From an uncultured Helicobacteraceae bacterium (GTDB lineage Bacteria; Campylobacterota; Campylobacteria; Campylobacterales; Helicobacteraceae): a stretch of 64,000 nt of DNA. The stretch spans positions 1 through 64,000 of the forward strand of contig CAMWQM010000002.1 of the NCBI GenBank assembly GCA_947176375.1, given 5' to 3'. Under the pieces are notes generated by a model. That model searched no databases, had not been told where the DNA came from, and saw nothing but the letters and a program-made list of their open reading frames with translations. A program made the translations under genes and the position numbers. Below are positions 17,472-27,366 of the stretch, one piece after another. Each line of letters opens with the position of its first letter. Position 1 is the stretch's first letter.

Positions 17472-17988
17472 TAATTTATAAATTTTAGGAACAAGACTCT
17501 TATTTTTTAGCAAGATGCAATTTATACTAGCAAACTAAAACTTTAATAAATAGACTTACTTTTTTAAGTCTATATTTTTAAGTCTTTAGCTAGGAAAGTT
17601 TTTGGGAGCATAAACCTTAAAATCTCTTATTTTAGACAATATTTTTTATCTTTTAATTTGTAAAGTTTCTTCTTTTTTAGAGTGCAGTAACAGCAAATAT
17701 GGCTTTAACTTAATATAAATATTTAACTATTAAATGATATTTTTAAAGAATTTAGGATATAAAAACTTATTATTAAAGTCCAAAATGGAATCTAAAATGC
17801 AATATTTTAAATTTTTAAATATAAATTTATTGCACCTCAAATCCTAATATATCTTTAAATCTTTTAATAATATTTAAGAAAAGGAGAATTTATCTTGCTA
17901 GTGGCTTAATTTTATTTCACTATACAAACATTTATTTGATAGCTTTTTATAAAAAGTTTTAAGGAATGCTAATTGAAAATAAAGAAAT
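17472..17988. other. Intergenic stretch, no gene seen
   Basis: Very AT-rich with many stops in all frames. I see no conserved protein remnant or RNA. Confidence 0.5.
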
Positions 17989-18023
17989 AATTTATAGATT
18001 CTAAAAACTAGAATCTATAAATT
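17989..18023 (-). terminator. 14-bp inverted repeat built from the TAGATTCT motif
   Basis: AATTTATAGATTCT (17989-18002) and AGAATCTATAAATT (18010-18023), a perfect stem with a 7-base loop. It lies 34 bases past the stop of the 18057-19508 gene and is followed on that strand by T-rich sequence. Confidence 0.65.
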
Positions 18024-18056
18024 AGCTAACTTTTTTGGTTCTTGTTTAAGCTTTTA

Positions 18057-19508
18057 TTATACAATTTGATCTACATCATAAATGATAAATTTTGCATTTT
18101 TATTAATCTTTTTACTCTTGCCAAAAGTTATCATCTCCACTGGATTATTGCTCATTTTCAAATCTATGACAACAAAGTCAAATTTATTATTTGTAACAAG
18201 TATTTCGTACTCCATTTTTTTATCAATCGAAGTTACCATAAAGTCTTTATAAAAGCTAAGAATCTTAATTTTAAGTCCAAATTTTATTTTTTCATTATTT
18301 GAGATAAGTAGGATTCGCTTTGTATTGCGTTCTTTGTAGAGATTTATATAAATATTTAGTAATCTGTCATTATCACTAAGTTTATTAACATCAAGCGTTT
18401 TTAAATATTGCTGTATAAAGGCTAAAATGCAAAAAGCATAGCTAGCAGGGAGTTTAAAAAAATGATTTTTAATCGGCTCGCTTGCCATTCCAAGTTGCCA
18501 CATTCTATTATCAAGCGAAGTGATTGTGATATTTATTGCATTTTTGATATGTTCAAAAATCTGTCCTTTGATTTTGTCAAATTTCTCTATAAATTCTTTC
18601 TCATAAGTCTTTTCAAACAATAATAGCAGTTTTTCAAGTCGCTCTTTTAGTTTGCTTAAATTTTGAATATTTGTCATAGCTTCTTTATGCTGTGAGATGG
18701 ATTTTTCTAGCTTTTCTCTTAAAGTCATTTGTGCGTTTGGGTCGTTATTTGCAAGTCTATTGTTAATATTATTTATTTGGCTTTTTAAAGTTCTTTCTTT
18801 GTTTTCAAACATTAATAAATCATCTTTTATATTTGTTAGCTTCTGTCTTGCGGCTATGTAGTATAATTGTTGTGTTAAAAAAACTTCTCTAAAAACCTTT
18901 TTTGTCTCCTGCTGTGCTTTGTAAAATCCAGTTGTATAATATTGGAGTTTGCTATAAAGTTGTAAATATAGCGAAAAAGTATCTTTTGTAATGCGTTTTT
19001 CTGTGTAAATTAGGGAATCTAGAGTTCTAGTTAAGAATCTTGTAACAACTCTATAATCTAGCACTTCATAGCCATCAATAGGAAGCTTTAGAGCGTGTTT
19101 GATAATTTTTGTTTCATTTTCAAAATGATATTTGATAAATAAATCTATTGAAATGCTAGTTTTAATATTATTTAGTATCGCATAGTCTGTCTTTTTATAG
19201 GTCTCTTCTATTAAATTTTCAAATACACTATTTTCTACTTTTTCTAGCTCTTCATCACTTTGTGTTTTCCAAAAATCCCGCTCTTTTATAATGCTATCTT
19301 TATCAAATTCTTGATATTTAGAGCTTTTTAAATAGATTACATTATTGTTATTTTCATCATCAAGGCGAAATTCTACTAATAGATTTATTTCTGGAATTCT
19401 AGTTTTGTCATGCCAATTTGTTAGTTTAAAATCAAATAGTTTTCTATGAGCATTGATAATTATCCCAACACCTGTGGAATGGGAATACTGAACAATTTTT
19501 CCGTGCAT
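18057..19508 (-). CDS. Cold-shock-like N-terminal domain plus degenerate receiver-like C-terminal domain
   Basis: 483 residues; no named family recognised. Residues 1-60 (GKIVQYSHSTGVGIIIN, FDFKLTNWHD) resemble a cold-shock OB-fold nucleic-acid binder. The middle is helical with a coiled coil at about 210-310 (KERTLKSQINNINNRLANND). The last about 90 residues (KRILLISNNEKIKFGLKIK, FDFVVIDLKM) look like a response-regulator receiver, but Asn-Asn replaces the acidic pair and the conserved Lys is not obvious, so it is probably not phosphorylated. A 72-residue gene ends 3 bases upstream on the same strand, implying co-translation. Confidence 0.7.
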   Translation of the reverse strand: MHGKIVQYSHSTGVGIIINAHRKLFDFKLTNWHDKTRIPEINLLVEFRLDDENNNNVIYLKSSKYQEFDKDSIIKERDFWKTQSDEELEKVENSVFENLIEETYKKTDYAILNNIKTSISIDLFIKYHFENETKIIKHALKLPIDGYEVLDYRVVTRFLTRTLDSLIYTEKRITKDTFSLYLQLYSKLQYYTTGFYKAQQETKKVFREVFLTQQLYYIAARQKLTNIKDDLLMFENKERTLKSQINNINNRLANNDPNAQMTLREKLEKSISQHKEAMTNIQNLSKLKERLEKLLLLFEKTYEKEFIEKFDKIKGQIFEHIKNAINITITSLDNRMWQLGMASEPIKNHFFKLPASYAFCILAFIQQYLKTLDVNKLSDNDRLLNIYINLYKERNTKRILLISNNEKIKFGLKIKILSFYKDFMVTSIDKKMEYEILVTNNKFDFVVIDLKMSNNPVEMITFGKSKKINKNAKFIIYDVDQIV

Positions 19509-19511
19509 TTT

Positions 19512-19730
19512 TTAATCTTTTAGATTATTTTGTGTGCCATTTGTGCTTAAATGATTTTGTTCTATCTCTTTTGCCATTTTTGCCTTTGAAGTGCCACAAG
19601 CAATCATTTGCATTAAGTCGCTCTCATTATTTATAAAAACGAATAATTCTTCATTTTCATTTTTGACTAATGTTGTCTCGCCCAATTTTGCTTGTGATTG
19701 TAAAAACTCGTTTAAAGAAATTTCTTTCAT
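19512..19730 (-). CDS. Small hypothetical protein, upstream partner of the cold-shock/receiver gene
   Basis: 72 residues: MKEISLNEFLQSQAKLGETT..., acidic and helical, no signal peptide, no family recognised. It ends 3 bases before the next gene's start. Its 3' end (ATCTAAAAGATTAAAAAATG) leaves almost no room for an independent start site for the partner, suggesting coupled translation and a shared function. Confidence 0.6.
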   Translation of the reverse strand: MKEISLNEFLQSQAKLGETTLVKNENEELFVFINNESDLMQMIACGTSKAKMAKEIEQNHLSTNGTQNNLKD

Positions 19731-19821
19731 TTTTTATCCCAACTTTAAAAAATTAAATTTGAGATTCTAGCATATTAAAACTATTATTAGAATAAGCCTT
19801 AGGGTTAAAAATTCAATATGC

Positions 19822-19827
19822 TATAAT
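19822..19827 (+). promoter_or_regulatory. Extended -10 (TATGCTATAATT) for ftsK
   Basis: TATAAT in the TGC-extended context, 30 bases before ATG 19857. Because a transcript would begin near 19834, the upstream TTG at 19827 cannot be the start. Confidence 0.65.
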
Positions 19828-19856
19828 TGCACGAAAATTTTATCAATGGTTGTTTA

Positions 19857-22800
19857 ATGGATAAAGAAATAAAACTTATCAAAAATACACAAAAAGAGCA
19901 AGCAAAAGGCACTACAAATACAATTTCCACCCCAAAAATAAAGCCAATAGGAGCAGATAGCCCTATCATTCGTAAATTAAGAGAAGCTGAGGAAAAAACT
20001 AGAAGGCGAAATACCTTGAGCGATGAGGAATTAATCGAATTAGAGTTTAAAGATGAGGCACAAAAATTAAGATTAGAAAGACTAAACAATAAAACACAAA
20101 ATAATGCTATAACACCTTTACAAAGAGAACAGATTCAACGAGATTCTAAGATTCAGGGAAATTTAAAAGCGGATTCTGTTGCAATACATGATAAAAAAGA
20201 TTTTAATTCAAATCTAGCAAATCCAAATCTGCAAGATATAAAAAATACAAATGTAGAATCTAAAAGCATAAAATCCAAAGAAAAAGAAAATGTAATTCAC
20301 ATTGATATTGATAAATCTTTTAGAAATGCTAATTTTAATCTTGACTATATACAAGTAACGCCCACAACACCAACAACTAGGAATATTTCTGAAGCTCAAG
20401 ATGATTACTATGAGAATATAGAGAATATAACATATAAAAAAGATGAATATGATAATGCCAGAATTTTGCAAAAATCTAATAATTCTGGGCATTTTGAAGT
20501 AGATAAAAATACCAATAAAAGAGATTATATAGCAGAGCTTGCCACAGATGAAAATAGTGATGAAAATGTGGGAATTTATATTGAGAAGAATAGACCAAGA
20601 TTTGATGATTACGATAATGTGGAGCATAAAGTTGAAATTGTTGATAAAATCCCTAGCTATGATTTAGATAAGCCCCACACAAATAAAACAAAAATTTATG
20701 CAGAGATTTCTGGAATTAAAAATGAATCTGAACCAAAGCTTAATGAAAATGCCCTAAATGAAATGAATGCAACGCTAATCATAGCACAAAAAAAACTAGA
20801 AGAAAGATTAAAACTCATAGAAGAAAAACAAAAAAGACTTGATATGTCTTATTTGCAGTCAAATGATGCGCAAAATACAAATGAAAATAGCAATATAGCC
20901 ATTCACAATGCACAAAAAAATATGTGGAATAATTCACCTCACAATAAAATAAATAATGGAATAATTGAATCTAGTGAATATAAAGAAAATAAAGTATCTT
21001 TGCAAAATCAATTACAAAGTCAATATTTGCAAACAGATCTAGCTAATTCCACGAATTTTACGAATCCTGCTTTAGCAAATCAATATAGTTTCAATCACAA
21101 CAATCCATTTAGAAACTTGCAAGATGAGCAATATTTAGATTCTAGCTATGAGGGGTTATCACACAATGATTTGGGATTTTCTGATTCTTATGTTAAAGGA
21201 GATGAAGATTTTACAAACTACGATAATCAGGCTGTAAATAGCCAAGATTTAAGGGCTCAAATTTCTAGCACCCAAATGTATAGAAAAGATTTAAATATTT
21301 CTGATATGGAAACTAAAATAGATAAAGTAGAATCTAGCTATCAGTTTAGCAATGAGCAAACAAATGACAATAACATTTCTAAAAATTTTTCTCGACACAG
21401 CCCACATATTGATTTGCATAATAATTTGCATAGTCAAAATTTTAGTGAGGCAGACTCTAAAAATTATACAAATTTAACAAATCCTGCTTTAGATACTACA
21501 CCTTCGCAGCCTAATTTTAGGATTAATGATAATGCACAAAATAATTTAGATTCTATTAATGATAGAAATTTGGATGATAATCTTACTTTTAGCAACAGAG
21601 CAGATTTCTCGCATTCTGCCAACTTTACTTCTAATAAATATAATGCTAATTTATCACGAGATTCTATGTATGGAGATTCTAATTTTAATGCCAGTTTAAA
21701 TACACAAAATGAGATTTCTCACTCTAGTGGCATAGATTTTAACACACAAAATGTCGAATTCACGCTTCCATCAACAGAGCTTTTAAATCCGCCACCATCG
21801 CATAAGTTTGATATTGATGATAGTGAGATTGACTTAAAAGTTCATAATTTATTTAATAAGTTAAAAGTATTTAAAATTGAGGGTGATATTGTTCGCACTT
21901 ACAGCGGACCAGTGGTAACGACTTTTGAGTTTCGTCCTGCTGTAAATGTCAAGGTTTCTCGTATCCAAAATCTGCAAGATGATTTATCTATGGCACTAAA
22001 AGCCACTAGCATTAGAATCCAAGCACCAATCCCAGGAAAAGATGTAGTTGGAATTGAGATTCCAAATAATAAGATCCAAACCATTTATTTAAGGGAGATT
22101 TTTGAAAGTAAAGAGTTTAAAAACTCTAATGCGAATCTTGCAATCGTGCTCGGCAAAGATGTCGTGGGGAATCCTGTTGTAGAGGATTTGGCTACTTTGC
22201 CACATTTGTTAATCGCAGGGACAACAGGAAGTGGCAAGAGTGTGGGTATCAATGCGATGATTCTCTCACTTCTTTATAAAAATACGCCAAAAGATTTAAG
22301 ACTAATTATGATTGACCCAAAAATCCTAGAATTTGGTTTGTATGAGGATATACCGCATCTTTTAACGCCAATTATAACAGATCCTAAAAAAGCAATAATT
22401 GCTTTGAGTAAAATGGTTGATGAGATGAATAGGCGGTATGAAATGATGAATAAAGTAAGAGTAAAAAACATCGTTGGATACAATCTTTTAGCTAAAAGTG
22501 AAGGCTTTGAGAAGCTTCCATATATCGTTGTGATTATTGATGAATTTGCTGATTTAATGATTATGGGGGGTAGAGAGGCTGAAAACTCTCTAATATCACT
22601 AGCTGGGAAAGCAAGAGCTTCCGGAATTCACCTAATAATCGCAACACAAAGACCAACAGTTAATGTCGTAACAGGACTGATTAAAGGTAATCTTCCCTCA
22701 AAAATAAGCTATCGCGTTGGCTCAAAAATAGATTCTAAAGTTATTTTAGATGAATTAGGTGCAGAATCTTTGCTAGGAAAAGGCGATATGCTATTTTCTA

Positions 22801-23153
22801 AAACAAATAAAATTGTGCGACTTCACGCTCCATACAATGATGAGAAGGAAATTGAAAATGTAGTAAATTTCATCAAAAGCCAGCAAGAAGTAGAGTATGA
22901 TGAGTTATTTTCATTAGAGCCAAAGGAGATTCCACCTGAGCAAATGGTGGCTACAAATTTAAGTAGCGATGAAGATTATAAAATAAGAGCGAAAGAAATA
23001 ATTTTGCAAACTCAAAAAACTTCTATTAGCTATATTCAAAGGCAGCTTGGCATAGGCTTTAACAAAGCGGCAAAGATAATTGAAGAATTAGAAAATGATG
23101 GCTTTTTATCGCCACCAAATTCAAAAGGCACGAGAGAGATTATTGGCAATTAA
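19857..23153 (+). CDS. ftsK: FtsK/SpoIIIE-family DNA translocase without a membrane domain
   Basis: Hexameric DNA pump for chromosome segregation at division. 1098 residues from ATG 19857. The first about 640 residues are Asn/Ser/Asp-rich and disordered, with a coiled coil near 320-350 and a repeated TNFTNPAL / TNLTNPAL peptide. The alpha domain starts near 645 (KVFKIEGDIVRTYSGPVVTT). The motor has Walker A GTTGSGKS at 788-795 and Walker B VVIIDEFADLM near 892-902. The C-terminal gamma winged helix (ISYIQRQLGIGFNKAAKIIE) would read polarity sequences. No hydrophobic segment is visible in the N-terminus, unlike typical FtsK with four membrane helices. The start is set by the -10 at 19822. Confidence 0.93.
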   Translation: MDKEIKLIKNTQKEQAKGTTNTISTPKIKPIGADSPIIRKLREAEEKTRRRNTLSDEELIELEFKDEAQKLRLERLNNKTQNNAITPLQREQIQRDSKIQGNLKADSVAIHDKKDFNSNLANPNLQDIKNTNVESKSIKSKEKENVIHIDIDKSFRNANFNLDYIQVTPTTPTTRNISEAQDDYYENIENITYKKDEYDNARILQKSNNSGHFEVDKNTNKRDYIAELATDENSDENVGIYIEKNRPRFDDYDNVEHKVEIVDKIPSYDLDKPHTNKTKIYAEISGIKNESEPKLNENALNEMNATLIIAQKKLEERLKLIEEKQKRLDMSYLQSNDAQNTNENSNIAIHNAQKNMWNNSPHNKINNGIIESSEYKENKVSLQNQLQSQYLQTDLANSTNFTNPALANQYSFNHNNPFRNLQDEQYLDSSYEGLSHNDLGFSDSYVKGDEDFTNYDNQAVNSQDLRAQISSTQMYRKDLNISDMETKIDKVESSYQFSNEQTNDNNISKNFSRHSPHIDLHNNLHSQNFSEADSKNYTNLTNPALDTTPSQPNFRINDNAQNNLDSINDRNLDDNLTFSNRADFSHSANFTSNKYNANLSRDSMYGDSNFNASLNTQNEISHSSGIDFNTQNVEFTLPSTELLNPPPSHKFDIDDSEIDLKVHNLFNKLKVFKIEGDIVRTYSGPVVTTFEFRPAVNVKVSRIQNLQDDLSMALKATSIRIQAPIPGKDVVGIEIPNNKIQTIYLREIFESKEFKNSNANLAIVLGKDVVGNPVVEDLATLPHLLIAGTTGSGKSVGINAMILSLLYKNTPKDLRLIMIDPKILEFGLYEDIPHLLTPIITDPKKAIIALSKMVDEMNRRYEMMNKVRVKNIVGYNLLAKSEGFEKLPYIVVIIDEFADLMIMGGREAENSLISLAGKARASGIHLIIATQRPTVNVVTGLIKGNLPSKISYRVGSKIDSKVILDELGAESLLGKGDMLFSKTNKIVRLHAPYNDEKEIENVVNFIKSQQEVEYDELFSLEPKEIPPEQMVATNLSSDEDYKIRAKEIILQTQKTSISYIQRQLGIGFNKAAKIIEELENDGFLSPPNSKGTREIIGN

Positions 23154-23225
23154 TACCAAATCTAATAAAACATTTATAGTTTTTAGATAAAATTTATTTT
23201 TTATTTTAATTAGGAGTTAAAAAAT

Positions 23226-24149
23226 ATGGAAGAGGCAAAATATATTTGGCAAGATGGAAAGCTAATAGATTGGAAAGATGCTACAACGCATGTGCTTTCA
23301 CATAGTTTGCACTATGGGAACGCTACATTTGAAGGGACTAGAGCGTATATGACAAAAAAGGGATTAGCTATTTTTAGATTAGAAGACCATACAAAAAGAC
23401 TACTAAATAGTTGCAAGATTCTAGTTTTAAACTGCCCTTATAGCTTTGATGAAATCAATAAAGCACATATTGAGCTTTTAAAGGCAAATTTGGATTGCTA
23501 TACTCAAAATGTCTATATTCGTCCGCTTGTATTTTTGGGCTATGGCGTTATGGGACTTTATCACGCTAAAGCCCCTGTGAATATGATTATAGCAGCGTGG
23601 AATTGGGGTGCATATCTCGGTGAAGAGGGGATAGAAAATGGAATTAGAGTAAAAACCAGCTCTTTTGTTAGGAATCCTATCAAAGCGACTATGGGCAGGG
23701 CGAAAGCTAGTGCAAACTATCTAAATTCACAAATGGCAAAATATGAGGCTATAGAATGTGGCTTTGATGAGGCGCTTTTGCTGGATGATAGTGGATTTAT
23801 CGCAGAGGGAAGCGGAGAGTGTTTTTTTATTGTTAGAAATGGTAAGTTAATCACCCCGCCAAATGATAATTCTTTAGAATCTATTACACAAGATAGCGTT
23901 ATTCAAATCGCAAATGATTTAGGAATAGAAATTGAGCGAAGAAGAATTACTAGAGATGAGGTTTATATCGCTGATGAAGCATTTTTCACAGGAACTGCTG
24001 CGGAAGTAACACCTATTAGAGAGCTTGATTTTAGAGCTATTGGAAATGGAAAAAGAGGTGAGATTACAAAAAGATTGCAAGATGAGTTTTTTTCTATTAC
24101 AAAAGGTGAAAATCCAAAATATGATAAATTCTTAACCTATATAAATTAA
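23226..24149 (+). CDS. ilvE: Branched-chain amino acid aminotransferase IlvE
   Basis: PLP-dependent class IV aminotransferase for the last step of Val/Leu/Ile synthesis, 307 residues. Seen: SHSLHYGNATFEGTRAY, the PLP-lysine region MGRAKASANYLNSQMAKYEA, DEALLLDDSGFIAEGSGE, and TGTAAEVTPI. TAGGAG lies 9-14 bases before the ATG. It precedes the prohibitin-like gene by 15 bases, an order also known in Campylobacter, so the two are likely co-transcribed. Confidence 0.96.
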   Translation: MEEAKYIWQDGKLIDWKDATTHVLSHSLHYGNATFEGTRAYMTKKGLAIFRLEDHTKRLLNSCKILVLNCPYSFDEINKAHIELLKANLDCYTQNVYIRPLVFLGYGVMGLYHAKAPVNMIIAAWNWGAYLGEEGIENGIRVKTSSFVRNPIKATMGRAKASANYLNSQMAKYEAIECGFDEALLLDDSGFIAEGSGECFFIVRNGKLITPPNDNSLESITQDSVIQIANDLGIEIERRRITRDEVYIADEAFFTGTAAEVTPIRELDFRAIGNGKRGEITKRLQDEFFSITKGENPKYDKFLTYIN

Positions 24150-24164
24150 TTTAAAGGAGGTGCT

Positions 24165-25268
24165 ATGCCAATAGATTTAAATGAACATTTAAGAAGAAAA
24201 AATCAAAATAATAACGACAATAAAAATGACAATATTCCACCTAAAAAGCCGCCCAGAAAGCCAAAAGGTGGCTTTGATTTTAATAATGTAAATATGCCAA
24301 ATGGAAAGACTTTTATTAGTATCGTTGTTGTTATTTTAATCGTGCTTGTGCTATTGATTGCAAAGCCTTTTATGATAATTAATTCTGGTGAAGTTGGAAT
24401 TAAGGTTACTGCTGGTAAGTATGATAATACCCCACTTCAGCCTGGATTCCACTTTTTTGTGCCTATTATTCAAAATGTAATTATTGTAGATACTAGAGTT
24501 AGGACGATAAATTTTTCAAGAACAGAGGATATGGGCGTTGTGGGAAAGAATCAAGGGATTTTTAGAAATGATGCAATAAGTGTTATGGATAGCAGAGGAT
24601 TAACCGTCTCAATAGAGTTAACCGTGCAATATTTTCTAAATGCGACTACCGCACCGCAAACTATTGCTACCTATGGGCTCTCTTGGGAACAAAAGATTAT
24701 AAATCCTGTTGTGCGTGATGTTGTGCGAAGTGTTGTAGGTCGTTATCCTGCGGAAGAGTTGCCTATAAAACGAAATGAAATTGCAGATTTAATTAATAAA
24801 AATATAGAAGCAGAGATAATGAAATTTACAAACCAACCTGTATCATTAAGTTCTGTGCAGTTAAGAGAGATTGTGCTTCCGCAAAATATTAAAGAGCAGA
24901 TTGAAAAAGTTCAAGTAGCAAGACAAGAGGCAGAGCGAAAGCGATATGAGGTCGAGCAGGCAAAAATGGAAGCAGAAAAAGCTGTAACACTAGCTAAAGG
25001 TGAAGCAGATGTAAATAGGACAAAAGCTCAAGGTGCAGCGGATGCAGTAACCATCGAGGCAAAAGCGCAAAGTCAAGCAAATAGGCTAATTAGCGATAGT
25101 CTTTCAAATAGACTACTTGATTTAAGGCAGATTGAGACACAAGGAAAGTTTAATGAAGCATTGCGTGAAAATAAAGACGCTCAAATATTCCTAACACCTG
25201 GTGGTGCTGTGCCAAATATTTGGGTTGATTCTAAAAATAAGCAAAGAAGCTCTGCTGCCTTACAGTAA
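24165..25268 (+). CDS. Prohibitin / SPFH (band 7) family membrane protein
   Basis: 367 residues, anchored in the inner membrane by one segment at about 45-70 (ISIVVVILIVLVLLIAKPF) after a basic, Asn- and Pro-rich cytoplasmic head. The SPFH domain follows (NSGEVGIKVTAGKYDNTPLQPG, VDTRVRTINFSR), then a long coiled coil rich in Ala/Glu/Lys (VARQEAERKRYEVEQAKMEA). Family members form large membrane rings and modulate proteases or membrane domains. Strong AAAGGAGG before ATG. It directly follows ilvE. Confidence 0.9.
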   Translation: MPIDLNEHLRRKNQNNNDNKNDNIPPKKPPRKPKGGFDFNNVNMPNGKTFISIVVVILIVLVLLIAKPFMIINSGEVGIKVTAGKYDNTPLQPGFHFFVPIIQNVIIVDTRVRTINFSRTEDMGVVGKNQGIFRNDAISVMDSRGLTVSIELTVQYFLNATTAPQTIATYGLSWEQKIINPVVRDVVRSVVGRYPAEELPIKRNEIADLINKNIEAEIMKFTNQPVSLSSVQLREIVLPQNIKEQIEKVQVARQEAERKRYEVEQAKMEAEKAVTLAKGEADVNRTKAQGAADAVTIEAKAQSQANRLISDSLSNRLLDLRQIETQGKFNEALRENKDAQIFLTPGGAVPNIWVDSKNKQRSSAALQ

Positions 25269-25370
25269 TAAATTAGGGCTTAAAATAGCTTTCAAAAAGC
25301 AAAAACTAATTAAATACTATTTAGTGGCTAAAATCTATTTTAAGAATCTAAAATTAATTTGGAGTAAGAT

Positions 25371-26102
25371 ATGGAATCTAATAAATACTCACTTAACAAA
25401 GCTGAATCTAGCAGTCTAGAATCTATTATAAACTCGCTAGATTGGGATAAAATTTCGCTAATCCCAGCAATTACACAGGATTTAAAAAATAGGATTTTAA
25501 TGCTTGGTTATATGAGTAAAGATTCCCTAATTTTAAGCCTACAAAGTGGTATTATGCACTACTTTTCACGCTCTAAGAATCGTATTTGGAAAAAGGGTGA
25601 GGAGAGCGGAAATACGCAAAAAATAAAAGAAATTTATATAGATTGTGATAATGATGCTTTGCTTTTTAAGGTAGAGCAAAATGGTGTAGCTTGTCATACT
25701 GGGGAGTATTCGTGCTTTTTTAAAAAAATTGGTTTAGCTTCTTTAGACATTAATAAGCCTAATTCTAGTGATAAAATAGATTCTCCTTATCACACATTGG
25801 ATATTTTATATCATATCTTGCAAGATAGAAAAAATGCTCCAGCGACTACTTCCTATACTGCCTCACTTTATGCAAAGGGTGAAAATGCTATTTGTAAGAA
25901 AATAGTAGAGGAGGCAGGGGAATTTTGCTTTGCTCTGAAAGATAAAAATGAAGAAGAAATTATCTATGAATGTAGCGATTTAATCTATCACACTTTAGTT
26001 GGATTAAGCTTTAGAAATATCTCGCCATCAAGGGTTATGCAGGAGCTTCAAAGGCGATTTAGCATAAGTGGTATAGAGGAAAAAAACGCTAGAAAAAAAT
26101 AG
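25371..26102 (+). CDS. hisI: Bifunctional phosphoribosyl-AMP cyclohydrolase / phosphoribosyl-ATP pyrophosphatase HisIE
   Basis: Histidine synthesis steps 2 and 3 in one protein, 243 residues. The cyclohydrolase half holds the metal site: DCDNDALLFKVEQNGVACHT and GEYSCF. The pyrophosphatase half begins near 150 (LYHILQDRKN) and shows KIVEEAGEFCFALKD and ECSDLIYHTLVGL, the MazG-like metal helices. The protein starts with a short Ser/Glu tail containing TAGATTCT-type codons. No other his genes are adjacent. Confidence 0.95.
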   Translation: MESNKYSLNKAESSSLESIINSLDWDKISLIPAITQDLKNRILMLGYMSKDSLILSLQSGIMHYFSRSKNRIWKKGEESGNTQKIKEIYIDCDNDALLFKVEQNGVACHTGEYSCFFKKIGLASLDINKPNSSDKIDSPYHTLDILYHILQDRKNAPATTSYTASLYAKGENAICKKIVEEAGEFCFALKDKNEEEIIYECSDLIYHTLVGLSFRNISPSRVMQELQRRFSISGIEEKNARKK

Positions 26103-26162
26103 CTTTTTGATGAATATGCAAATGATAAATGAAAATAATTGGCTTATTTAGGGTTTAGTTCT

Positions 26163-26630
26163 ATGATTGAGATTGCTTCTATACCAATAAGTATGGCTGA
26201 TATGTTAGTCTTTGGGGTATTATTTATCATTTTTGTTATATCTTTTGTGCTTGGCTTTATGTTTAAAGGGAAGGTTAAGATTTTAATCTTTGCAATTTCA
26301 TATTCATTATTCTTTTCAATTCCTTTCCTGACAGCGCTTATAACTAATGGCTATATATATAGAGTTGAGTTTAAGGATTTGGAATCTAGAAAGTTAGTTT
26401 ATATAAATAATTATTTTGTCAATGGAATCCTTACAAATAAAGGTAAAATATCGCTAAAACAGTGTCGCATTGGAATCTATATTAATAAAAAATTTCCATT
26501 TCAAAAGCCAGAATATGAAGTGAATTTATCACCACTAAAGCTAAATGTAGGCGATAGCTTAGAGATTAGCGAGACTATACCCAACTTTGATGCAGAAAAT
26601 ATTAAATATATAAAATTTAGATGTTTTTAG
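26163..26630 (+). CDS. DUF2393-like membrane protein
   Basis: 155 residues from ATG 26163. Two hydrophobic segments (about 8-32 and 42-62), then a periplasmic beta-rich domain with YRVEFKDLESRK, NYFVNGILTNKGKI and KCR-type strands. This layout fits the DUF2393 family common in Campylobacterota; function unknown. The frame extends upstream to a TTG at 26139, but ATG 26163 lies just before the first membrane segment. It follows hisI closely (about 60 bases). Confidence 0.65.
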   Translation: MIEIASIPISMADMLVFGVLFIIFVISFVLGFMFKGKVKILIFAISYSLFFSIPFLTALITNGYIYRVEFKDLESRKLVYINNYFVNGILTNKGKISLKQCRIGIYINKKFPFQKPEYEVNLSPLKLNVGDSLEISETIPNFDAENIKYIKFRCF

Positions 26631-26773
26631 ATTCTAGGATTGTTAAATGTATATTTTGCTTTGTATAATGAATTTTCAAGCTATATTTGAAATTTGGATA
26701 TTTGCTAACTTGCTTAAAATTACAGAATCTAAAATGCAAAAAATAAAGGGAATTCAAAAATGAGAGAAAATTT

Positions 26774-27361
26774 ATGTTAGCAAAAAGTCATTTATCACTT
26801 GGGTTAATTGGTGGGATTCTAGCTTTTGGCGTGGCTAGAGAGATTGATATAAGTAAAGAGTTTTATTTTGGCATTATGCTACCATTTATTTTGCTTGGTT
26901 CTGTGTTTCCAGATATTGATGAGCCAAAAAGCTATATTGGACGGAAGCTTCCGCTTATCTCACATATTGTTAGTATTAGCTTTTCTCATCGCGGATTTAC
27001 GCATTTTATTGCCTTTCCTTTGATTTTTCTTATATTTGGAATCTTTTTAATTAATGTTAATTTTAATATAGCTTTAATTTTATTTGCCTTTAGCTATGGA
27101 ATCTTGCTTCATCAAATAGGCGATATGTTGACAATTAGTGGAATTCCGCATTACTTTTTTCCATTTTCTAAAGCTAGAGCAGTTTTATTGCCAAAAGTTT
27201 TGCGTTTTAGAACAGGAAGCACAAAGGAAATGTTACTTTTAACAATAGCTTTTATCCCACTAATCGCATTTTTGGCAACTAATTTTGGTGTAAGCGAATT
27301 TGATATGAATATTGACATAAAAAATATCTTAAATTTACTAGGAGAATTATCATCAAAATAG
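26774..27361 (+). CDS. YdjM/DUF457-type membrane metal-dependent hydrolase
   Basis: 195 residues with about four membrane segments. Family hallmarks are visible: AKSHLSLGLIGG at the N-terminus, GSVFPDIDEPKSYIGRK (acidic metal residues), SHRGFTHFI (His-rich), and LLHQIGDMLTISGIPHYFFP. These are putative metal ligands of the YdjM-like inner-membrane family, related to phospholipase C/P1-type hydrolases; the substrate is unknown. It ends 5 bases before the S1-domain gene and is likely co-transcribed. Confidence 0.88.
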   Translation: MLAKSHLSLGLIGGILAFGVAREIDISKEFYFGIMLPFILLGSVFPDIDEPKSYIGRKLPLISHIVSISFSHRGFTHFIAFPLIFLIFGIFLINVNFNIALILFAFSYGILLHQIGDMLTISGIPHYFFPFSKARAVLLPKVLRFRTGSTKEMLLLTIAFIPLIAFLATNFGVSEFDMNIDIKNILNLLGELSSK

Positions 27362-27366
27362 GTGAA

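Noticed and set aside
19827-19856. Upstream TTG start for ftsK
   Set aside because: The TTG overlaps the TATAAT at 19822-19827, so it would lie before the transcript start; ATG 19857 is preferred.
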